Positions 1-5,269 of a DNA stretch of 21,663 bases are shown here, piece after piece. Origin of the DNA: Bacteroidia bacterium (GTDB lineage: Bacteria > Bacteroidota > Bacteroidia > Bacteroidales > VadinHA17); NCBI GenBank assembly GCA_026391515.1, contig JAPLEC010000453.1, positions 1-21,663 on the forward strand, in the 5' to 3' direction. Both the position numbers and the translations under genes were made by a program. The notes under the pieces are model-generated. The model saw only the letters and a program-made list of their open reading frames with translations. It ran no database searches and was not told the origin of the DNA. The stretch's first letter is position 1, and the number at the start of each line of letters is the position of its first letter.

Positions 1-14
1 TTTAATTACAGTTT

Positions 15-716
15 TCAGGTTACAGCCACTGCCAAAGCTACAACACTTACTTTTACTCCTTCTGTTTTAAGCAGTTCAGAAGCGCACGACTCAAGGGTTG
101 ATCCGGTTGTTATTACATCATCTACCAGAAGTATATGTTTATCTCTGATTACTGCAGGGTCTTTAACTTTAAAAATACCTTCCACATTTGTCCATCTCTC
201 ATATCTTGAACGTTTTGTCTGGGTTTCGGTTAAGGCTATTCTTTCAAGTACCTTATTATCAACAGGTAATCCGGTAGTTTCAGACATTCCATTTGCTATA
301 ATGTCGCTTTGATTAAAGCCCCTTAATCGTTCCTTCGACGGGTGAAGCGGGACAGAAATAATAAGGTCAATACCTTCAGTAAATCCTGATTTACTCAAAG
401 TTAATCCATAAATTTTACCAAGATCATAACCAATATCCGTGATGCCTTTGTATTTCAGATTATGGATCAGCTTTCTTATCCGGCTATCCTTGTTATAAAA
501 TGAGAATGCCGATGCTTTTTCGATCCTGCATCTTCCCCAGAACAGCCTGGCAACAGGATTATCGTCTTCAAGATGGTAGTTAGTCCGAGGAATAAGGACC
601 AGACATTCCGTGCAGATCAGCTTTTCATTCCTGAGTAAATGGTTTCCACAGGCATAACAAAGTCTCGGAAATAGAAGACTAATAAAATCATCCCACAGAT
701 CATAAAGATAACTCAT
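15..716 (-). CDS. comF: ComF family amidophosphoribosyltransferase-like protein
   Basis: A 233-residue cytoplasmic protein of the ComF/GntX family. The N-terminus holds a four-cysteine zinc-ribbon pattern (C20-x2-C23 and C35-x2-C38). The C-terminal half is a type I phosphoribosyltransferase fold, with the PRPP-binding signature LLVDDVITTGST at about residues 196-207 and a conserved PLHPSKERLRGFNQ segment near 123-136. Family members are tied to DNA uptake in naturally competent bacteria, but the substrate is usually unknown and many carriers are not known to be competent, so a competence role is not established here. The length is normal. The ATG at 716 gives the expected MSYLYDLWDDFISLLFPRLC start common in this phylum. 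It lies 51 bases downstream of the HIT gene on the same strand and may be its operon partner. Confidence 0.93.
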   Translation of the reverse strand: MSYLYDLWDDFISLLFPRLCYACGNHLLRNEKLICTECLVLIPRTNYHLEDDNPVARLFWGRCRIEKASAFSFYNKDSRIRKLIHNLKYKGITDIGYDLGKIYGLTLSKSGFTEGIDLIISVPLHPSKERLRGFNQSDIIANGMSETTGLPVDNKVLERIALTETQTKRSRYERWTNVEGIFKVKDPAVIRDKHILLVDDVITTGSTLESCASELLKTEGVKVSVVALAVAVT

Positions 717-765
717 GCAGCGAGCTGAATTATTTACGTAAAGTTATGAAAATTAGTTGATATTT

Positions 766-808
766 CCTTAGTGCCCTTTGTGACTTACCTTTGTGTTCTT
801 TGTGGTTA
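766..808. repeat. Short CTTTGTG-type degenerate repeat at the 3' end of the HIT gene
   Basis: Three close copies of CTTTGTG (775-782, 788-795 and 797-804, each with one flanking base) sit in a 43-base block that ends in GGTTAA. I recognise this from memory as a scattered repeat common in Bacteroidetes and other bacteria, read on the other strand as ACCACAAAG...CACAAAG. It overlaps the last codons and the stop codon of the HIT gene. No terminal inverted repeats or transposase are visible. Confidence 0.6.
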
Positions 809-1202
809 ATATTATTTTATTGCTGATTTTATCTGCTATCGCTCTAAATTCCTCGGGAGTGAATTTTAGCTTCGGATTTCTGAAATTCACATCTTCCATT
901 GAATCCATCGGCACAAGATGAATATGAGCATGAGGGACTTCAATGCCAAGAATTGCAACACCAATCCTTTTACATGGAATTGCATCTTTAATTGCTTTCG
1001 CAATTTTCTTTGAAAAGAGAAAAAGTCCTGCCAGCTTCTTATCATCAAGATCAAAAATATAGTCAGTCTCTTGTTTTGGGACAACCAGTGTATGTCCGGC
1101 TCTCAGAGGATTTATATCAAGAAATGCAAAATAGTTTTCATCCTCAGCAATCTTATAACAGGGGATTTCCCCATTAATGATTTTTGTAAAAATAGTTGAC
1201 AT
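768..1202 (-). CDS. HIT family nucleotide-binding hydrolase
   Basis: A 144-residue histidine-triad protein. The catalytic HxHxH motif is HAHIH at residues 91-95, followed by LVP. The N-terminal TIFTKIINGEIPCYKI and the NPLRAGHTLVVPK segment are classic HINT/HIT sequence. Such proteins hydrolyse purine nucleoside phosphoramidates or dinucleoside polyphosphates; the true substrate cannot be read from sequence. I start it at ATG 1200-1202. The open frame continues 12 codons upstream to 1238, but that would overlap the end of greA and adds residues foreign to the family. It lies 10 bases after greA, so the two are probably cotranscribed. The last 11-12 residues (TTKNTKVSHKGH) come from the CTTTGTG repeat and are not part of the HIT fold. 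Confidence 0.93.
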   Translation of the reverse strand: MSTIFTKIINGEIPCYKIAEDENYFAFLDINPLRAGHTLVVPKQETDYIFDLDDKKLAGLFLFSKKIAKAIKDAIPCKRIGVAILGIEVPHAHIHLVPMDSMEDVNFRNPKLKFTPEEFRAIADKISNKIILTTKNTKVSHKGH

Positions 1203-1212
1203 AAAAGGAGTA

Positions 1213-1686
1213 TTATACCGAGATGGAAATGATCTCAAAAGGAATTATTCCGGAGGGGACTTTGATCTGAACTATCTCTCCCACTTTTTTACCGATAAGA
1301 CCGATGGCAATAGGTGAAGTAACAGCAATTTTCCCAAGTTTAAGGTTTGCTTCACTTTCAGGAACAAGTTGATATTCCATAATGCTGTTATTGACCTTGT
1401 TCCTGATCTTTACCTTATGAAGTATTCTTACTGTGGAATTATCTATTCTCGACTCGTCAAGAATTCTTGATCGTGCAATAATATCTTCGAGCTTTGCAAT
1501 TTTCGACTCAAGCATTCCTTGTGCCTCTTTGGCAGCAGCATATTCTGCATTTTCGGTCAGGTCGCCCTGAGCTCTCGCATCAGATAACATCCTGGCTATC
1601 AATGGTCTCTCAACAGTCCGAAGCTGTTCAAGTTCGTCTTTTAGTTTTTGAAGACCTTCTTCCGTGATGTACAAAACTTCTGACAT
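1213..1686 (-). CDS. greA: Transcription elongation factor GreA
   Basis: A 157-residue, full-length GreA. Residues 1-75 form the N-terminal antiparallel coiled coil. Its tip carries GDLTENAEY (residues 41-49), with the acidic D42 and E45 that reach into the RNA polymerase secondary channel to stimulate cleavage of backtracked transcripts. Residues 80-157 form the C-terminal FKBP-like domain that binds polymerase, including IGKKVGEIVQIKVPSG. GreA rescues stalled elongation complexes. The gene leads a probable greA-HIT operon. It is preceded by a good Bacteroidetes-type promoter and, between promoter and start codon, by an intrinsic-terminator hairpin, which suggests leader attenuation. Confidence 0.96.
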   Translation of the reverse strand: MSEVLYITEEGLQKLKDELEQLRTVERPLIARMLSDARAQGDLTENAEYAAAKEAQGMLESKIAKLEDIIARSRILDESRIDNSTVRILHKVKIRNKVNNSIMEYQLVPESEANLKLGKIAVTSPIAIGLIGKKVGEIVQIKVPSGIIPFEIISISV

Positions 1687-1703
1687 TTTCTCTTATTATA
1701 GTT

Positions 1704-1741
1704 AAAAAAAAGGAAGAATTCCGGGTTTTCCGGAACTCTTC
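1704..1741 (-). terminator. Intrinsic terminator hairpin just upstream of greA (possible attenuator)
   Basis: Read on the minus strand, bases 1741-1730 and 1724-1713 form a 12-bp stem (GAAGAGTTCCGG against CCGGAATTCTTC). The only non-Watson-Crick pair is a G-U wobble, which would be an A-C mismatch on the plus strand. The loop is five bases. After one C comes a run of eight U (1711-1704). Stem plus U-run is a textbook intrinsic terminator for the minus strand. It ends 17 bases before the greA start codon and lies immediately downstream of the predicted greA promoter. It may end transcripts of the upstream basic-protein gene, attenuate greA, or both. Confidence 0.8.
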
Positions 1742-1747
1742 GTATTA

Positions 1748-1779
1748 CAAATATATAATATCTTTTAATTAATTACAAA
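1748..1779 (-). promoter_or_regulatory. Bacteroidetes-type promoter for greA
   Basis: On the minus strand, TTTG (1779-1776) is followed by a 20-base spacer and TATATTTG (1755-1748). Both boxes match the Bacteroidetes primary sigma consensus (-33 TTTG, -7 TAnnTTTG) at every fixed position. Transcription would start near 1738-1744, at the edge of the hairpin at 1704-1741, about 55 bases from the greA start codon. Confidence 0.65.
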
Positions 1780-1826
1780 ATAATCCTGAAAATAAGATGA
1801 TTACAAAATATGATTCGTGGATTCTT

Positions 1827-2210
1827 TTACCTGTACTTTTTCCTGCCCATTTTCGTCCCAGCTGTGTTTCTTTTCTTTTTTGCTTTATAACTGGAATTGG
1901 CGTCTTTGATATTTTGTTTCATGCGGCTTTTGACTTTAGTTGTCTGAATTTCCATAGAATGCTTCTTGTTTTCCCTGACAAATTTTTTATAATCTTTATC
2001 ATGCTTCTTATCTTTTGCAGCCTGCTTTTTTTTTGCTTTTTCTACTGACTTGGACCCTTTTACCTTTGCCGTTTTTGATTTTATAGTGCCTTTGTGGTGT
2101 TGTTGCCTGGGAGCTTTTGGTCTGTCAAACGACTGAGCCTCGCACACAGCTAATGTAAAAGAGAAAATCAATGGGAAAATCAGAAATTTTTTTAACGACA
2201 ATTTATTCAT
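1827..2210 (-). CDS. Small secreted lysine-rich basic protein of unknown function
   Basis: A 127-residue protein with a convincing Sec signal peptide: basic MNKLSLKK, a hydrophobic stretch at residues 9-22, and probable cleavage after CEA at 25. The mature part is extremely basic, with 33 lysines and 7 arginines in the whole protein, no hydrophobic core, and low complexity; it is probably disordered. I do not recognise a domain. The long antisense frame over 1797-2048 exists only because lysine codons read as Phe/Leu on the other strand. The signal peptide and consistent coding favour this strand. It is followed by the hairpin at 1704-1741. An exported polycation could bind anionic surface polymers, lipopolysaccharide or nucleic acid; that is a guess from charge alone. 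Confidence 0.68.
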   Translation of the reverse strand: MNKLSLKKFLIFPLIFSFTLAVCEAQSFDRPKAPRQQHHKGTIKSKTAKVKGSKSVEKAKKKQAAKDKKHDKDYKKFVRENKKHSMEIQTTKVKSRMKQNIKDANSSYKAKKKRNTAGTKMGRKKYR

Positions 2211-2266
2211 CCTATGTAAATTATAATAAATACCTGCAAGTCTCGTTACTTTTCCGGTGGTAATAT

Positions 2267-2274
2267 TAATTTTG
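2267..2274 (+). promoter_or_regulatory. Candidate -7 promoter element for the 2294 lipoprotein gene
   Basis: TAATTTTG matches the Bacteroidetes -7 consensus TAnnTTTG and lies 19 bases before the ATG at 2294. No TTTG box is present about 20 bases further upstream, so the -33 element is weak or absent. The 83-base divergent gap (2211-2293) must also hold the promoter of the basic-protein gene on the minus strand; I saw no clear consensus match for it. Confidence 0.35.
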
Positions 2275-2293
2275 CCTTATTACTGATTCCCGG

Positions 2294-2776
2294 ATGGTAA
2301 CAAGATCAAAAATAAGATATTTTTTTATTTCATTGGTTATTATTATTCTCCTGGTTTCCTGCAAAAAGGAGAATTATGATGTGATTCCTGATGTTTATAT
2401 TGATTTTACCATGGATATCACCGGCGATGTGCTTTTTACCAGTCTTTCTGCGATAGGCAATTCAGTTATTGTCACTTCTCAGACCAACAACTGGGGAAAG
2501 TATGCTGCCGGTTATGATAATAATGGAATTATAGTTTACAGGTCGCTGTTAGATGAGTTTAATGCATACGATCGTACCTGTCCTTATGATTATGCGGTTA
2601 ATAGTTTAAGTGTAAAAGTAAATGTAGACTTTACTCAGGCTATCTGTCCGCAATGCAGTACTTATTATGCGCTATCTGCATATGGAAATCCTGTTTCCGG
2701 ACCCTCAAGATATCCACTTAAAAACTACAAAACCAGTTTTATCGAAGAAAGGTATGTAAGGGTGTGGAATTACTAA
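2294..2776 (+). CDS. Lipoprotein with a degenerate Rieske-like domain
   Basis: A 160-residue predicted lipoprotein. After a hydrophobic signal (residues 9-21) comes the lipobox LVSC with Cys23 as the lipidated residue, followed by KKEN. The C-terminal part resembles a Rieske fold: DRTCPYD (C96) and ICPQC (C118, C121), then a YYALSAYGNPVSGPSRYPLKNY segment like the Gly/Pro loop after the second Rieske ligand pair. Canonical Rieske proteins use C-x-H and C-x2-H; here both histidines are replaced, giving C-P-Y and C-P-Q-C. The domain therefore either lacks a [2Fe-2S] cluster, binds another metal or cluster through three cysteines, or is structural. Its stop overlaps that of ahcY (opposite strand) by four bases. 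The lipoprotein call is firm; the Rieske relationship is inference. Confidence 0.8.
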   Translation: MVTRSKIRYFFISLVIIILLVSCKKENYDVIPDVYIDFTMDITGDVLFTSLSAIGNSVIVTSQTNNWGKYAAGYDNNGIIVYRSLLDEFNAYDRTCPYDYAVNSLSVKVNVDFTQAICPQCSTYYALSAYGNPVSGPSRYPLKNYKTSFIEERYVRVWNY

Positions 2777-4188
2777 TACCTGTAATGATCCGGCTTATAT
2801 GGCCCTGCCTCCGGAACACCGATATATTCTGATTGTTCTTTCGTAAGCCTGGTCAGCTTCACTCCAAGCTGATTTAGATGCAACCTTGCAACCTCTTCAT
2901 CAAGATATTTTGGAAGCCTGTAAACACCTATTTTATAATCTTTCTGCCACAGATCTATCTGTGCAAGGGTCTGATTACTGAAAGAGTTACTCATTACAAA
3001 CGATGGATGTCCGGTAGCGCAACCCAGATTAACAAGCCTTCCTTCTGCAAGAATAAAAATTGAATGACCGTCAGGAAAAAGGTATTTATCCACCTGAGGT
3101 TTAATATTTATTTTCTTAATTCCCTTCAATGCATTCAGGTTATCGACCTGAATCTCATTGTCAAAATGACCAATATTACAAATGATAGACTGGTCTTTCA
3201 TTTTCTTCATGTGCTCGACCGTAATAATATCTCTGTTCCCGGTTGCAGTTACAAAGATGTTCCCTTCGTTAAGCGTATCTTCAACTGTCTTAACTTCAAA
3301 GCCTTCCATTGAAGCCTGGAGAGCGCATATCGGGTCAATTTCCGTAATAATAACTCTTGCTCCGTATGCTCTCATCGATTTTGCACACCCTTTGCCAACA
3401 TCGCCATATCCGCAGACTACAATGACTTTCCCTGCTATCATTACATCTGTGGCTCTTTTTAATCCATCAGCAAGAGATTCACGGCATCCGTAAAGATTGT
3501 CGAATTTTGATTTTGTCACCGAGTCATTGACATTTATGGCAGGAACCAGCAATTCATTGTTTTCAAGCATCTGGTACAGTCTGTGAACACCGGTAGTCGT
3601 TTCTTCAGAGATTCCTTTCAGATCGTTGACAGCTTTATGCCATTTCCCCGGTTCGCTTGCCTGTATTTCTTTAAGTGTTGCAAAGATGATTGACTCTTCT
3701 CTGTTTGAGGCTTTTTTGTCGAGAATAGAAGGATCATTTTCAGCTTTATAGCCAAGATGTACAAGAAGCGATGCATCGCCTCCGTCATCAACAATAAGGT
3801 TAGGGCCCTTACCATCAGGAAATGAGAGCGCCCGGGCAGTGCACCACCAGTACTCTTCAAGAGTCTCGCCTTTCCATGCGAACACCGGTATCTCTTTTGC
3901 CGCTATTGCAGCGGCAGCATGATCCTGGGTCGAAAAGATATTACAACTTGCCCAACGGACATCAGCACCCAGCTCTTCCAATGTCTCTATCAGAACAGCG
4001 GTTTGGATTGTCATATGGAGAGAACCGGTTATTCGAGCTCCTCTTAACGGTTTCTCAGACGAGTATTTCTTCCTTATTGCCAGAAGCCCCGGCATCTCTT
4101 TTTCTGCTATTTCAATTTCCTTTCTGCCAAATTCAGCAAGTGAAATATCTTTGACCTTATATTCCATTTTATCTGTCATTATGTCCAT
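2773..4188 (-). CDS. ahcY: Adenosylhomocysteinase (S-adenosyl-L-homocysteine hydrolase)
   Basis: A 471-residue cytosolic NAD-dependent enzyme that splits S-adenosylhomocysteine into adenosine and homocysteine, removing the inhibitory product of methyltransferases. Visible features: substrate domain with ITGSLHMTIQTAVLIETL (53-70); catalytic NDSVTKSKFDN with K226 and D230; NAD-binding GYGDVGKG (260-267); GHPSFVMSNSF (393-403); and the diagnostic C-terminal KPDHYRY. It carries the roughly 40-residue insertion (about 150-195) typical of plant and bacterial forms but absent from the mammalian enzyme. ATGs at codons 1, 4 and 8 are all possible starts; I keep the first. It lies 50 bases downstream of ribF, but a -7 motif in that gap suggests its own promoter. 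Confidence 0.97.
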   Translation of the reverse strand: MDIMTDKMEYKVKDISLAEFGRKEIEIAEKEMPGLLAIRKKYSSEKPLRGARITGSLHMTIQTAVLIETLEELGADVRWASCNIFSTQDHAAAAIAAKEIPVFAWKGETLEEYWWCTARALSFPDGKGPNLIVDDGGDASLLVHLGYKAENDPSILDKKASNREESIIFATLKEIQASEPGKWHKAVNDLKGISEETTTGVHRLYQMLENNELLVPAINVNDSVTKSKFDNLYGCRESLADGLKRATDVMIAGKVIVVCGYGDVGKGCAKSMRAYGARVIITEIDPICALQASMEGFEVKTVEDTLNEGNIFVTATGNRDIITVEHMKKMKDQSIICNIGHFDNEIQVDNLNALKGIKKINIKPQVDKYLFPDGHSIFILAEGRLVNLGCATGHPSFVMSNSFSNQTLAQIDLWQKDYKIGVYRLPKYLDEEVARLHLNQLGVKLTRLTKEQSEYIGVPEAGPYKPDHYRY

Positions 4189-4209
4189 GAATTATCAATT
4201 TTGAGGTTC

Positions 4210-4217
4210 CAAAGGTA
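4210..4217 (-). promoter_or_regulatory. Candidate -7 promoter element for ahcY
   Basis: On the minus strand TACCTTTG matches TAnnTTTG and lies 21 bases before the ahcY start codon. There is no clear TTTG 20 bases upstream, where the end of ribF begins. If real, ahcY can be transcribed independently of ribF with a very short leader. Confidence 0.4.
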
Positions 4218-4238
4218 ACAAAAAAACGAAGCACTTGT

Positions 4239-5168
4239 TCAGGCCAGTAAATGCATGGCATTTTCTCTGTCATGCTCCATCTGGCTGGAAAGTTGTTCAA
4301 CATTATCAAATTTAATTTCATTCCTTAACCGGAACCGGAATGAGACTTCAATATTTTTTTCGTAAATATCATCTTCAAAATCGAAAATATTTACTTCTAT
4401 TGATCTTGTACCAGGTGTTTTATTGACAGTGGGATTTCTTCCTATGCTCAGCATTCCGTGAAAAAGGTTGTTATCTAATTGAATTTCAACAGCATATACT
4501 CCATCGCCAGGTATCAGCTTATATTTATAGTCAGGTTTTATGTTTGCTGTCGGGAATCCTATAATTCTCCCTATCTTCTTTCCTGCAACGATTTTCCCTT
4601 TAAGTGAATAAGTGTAACCGAGACACTTATTTGCTTCATCAAGGTTCCCTTTCATCAAAGCTTCTCTTATTAATGAAGAGCTTATTATCGCTTCTTCCAT
4701 CTGAAATCCATGAATCTTCTCAACTTTAAAATTCATCGATCTGGCACAATCATTTATTGTATCGTAATTCCCTTCTCCCTTAAACCCGAAATGATGATCA
4801 TGTCCGATGATCAAATGCCTTGTTCCAACTTTTCCGACAAGAATTTTTTCAACAAAATCACATGCATTCATTTTGCTGAAATGCCTGGTGAATTCTATTA
4901 TGATCAGATGGTCAATGAGCGCTTTTTCGAGAAGAATTTTCTTTTCATCCATTGTCGAAAGGAATGAGAGCCCTTCTTTCTTTTTTTCAAGTACCAGCCG
5001 GGGATGTGGATGAAAAGTGATTACAACCGATTCTCCATTTACTTCCCTCGCACGCGAAACAAGCGTATCAAGAAGTGCCTTGTGTCCGCGGTGCACACCA
5101 TCAAAAATTCCAAGAGTCACTACCGGTTCTCTTATATTAAGATTCTCATATCCCTGATGGATGATCAT
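4239..5168 (-). CDS. ribF: Bifunctional riboflavin kinase / FAD synthetase
   Basis: A 309-residue protein of normal RibF length. It phosphorylates riboflavin to FMN and adenylylates FMN to FAD. The N-terminal FAD synthetase domain (about 14-160) is a nucleotidyltransferase fold with GIFDGVHRGHKALL (20-33, the HxGH-like motif), FHPHP (52-56) and SSLIREAL (164-171). The C-terminal riboflavin kinase domain (about 183-305) shows KKIGRIIGFPTANI (197-210), GVYAVEI (223-229) and SIGRNPTVN (241-249), with the family's acidic ExNIFDFEDDIY stretch at 258-269. It is divergent from the branching-enzyme gene across a 101-base gap and precedes ahcY on the same strand. I saw no FMN riboswitch. Confidence 0.97.
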   Translation of the reverse strand: MIIHQGYENLNIREPVVTLGIFDGVHRGHKALLDTLVSRAREVNGESVVITFHPHPRLVLEKKKEGLSFLSTMDEKKILLEKALIDHLIIIEFTRHFSKMNACDFVEKILVGKVGTRHLIIGHDHHFGFKGEGNYDTINDCARSMNFKVEKIHGFQMEEAIISSSLIREALMKGNLDEANKCLGYTYSLKGKIVAGKKIGRIIGFPTANIKPDYKYKLIPGDGVYAVEIQLDNNLFHGMLSIGRNPTVNKTPGTRSIEVNIFDFEDDIYEKNIEVSFRFRLRNEIKFDNVEQLSSQMEHDRENAMHLLA

Positions 5169-5186
5169 ATAATGAATTTAACTTTA

Positions 5187-5194
5187 CAAAATTA
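5187..5194 (-). promoter_or_regulatory. Candidate -7 promoter element for ribF
   Basis: Minus-strand TAATTTTG matches TAnnTTTG and lies 18 bases before the ribF start codon. The -33 region has no clear TTTG at 19-21 bases. Its position in the divergent gap supports it as the ribF promoter. Confidence 0.35.
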
Positions 5195-5227
5195 ACAAAG
5201 CCTTGGGATATGAAATAGAATTATTAT

Positions 5228-5259
5228 TTTGTTTTTGTACTTTTATCGGAATATACCTG
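5228..5259 (+). promoter_or_regulatory. Candidate promoter for the branching-enzyme gene
   Basis: TTTG (5228-5231), a 20-base spacer and TATACCTG (5252-5259). The -33 box and spacing are ideal; the -7 box matches four of six fixed positions of TAnnTTTG. The ATG at 5270 follows ten bases later, implying a very short or leaderless transcript. Confidence 0.4.
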
Positions 5260-5269
5260 ATAATTAAAT

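Noticed and set aside
733..742. Ten-base palindrome TTTACGTAAA upstream of comF as an operator
   Set aside because: A single short AT-rich palindrome with no second copy or known regulator nearby is expected by chance.
1203..1238. Extension of the HIT protein to an upstream ATG at 1238
   Set aside because: It overlaps the end of greA and adds 12 residues not found in HIT proteins; ATG 1202 gives the standard N-terminus.
1797..2048. Plus-strand open frame rich in Phe/Leu, looking like a membrane protein
   Set aside because: It is the antisense of a lysine-rich gene: AAA/AAG codons read as Phe/Leu. The minus-strand frame has a proper signal peptide.
3064..4154. Plus-strand open frames within ahcY
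   Set aside because: They are opposite a strongly conserved enzyme gene and show no recognisable protein features.
4219..4245. Possible terminator between ribF and ahcY (T-run on the minus strand after GTGCTTCG)
   Set aside because: No stem longer than about three base pairs precedes the T-run, and a promoter motif follows it.
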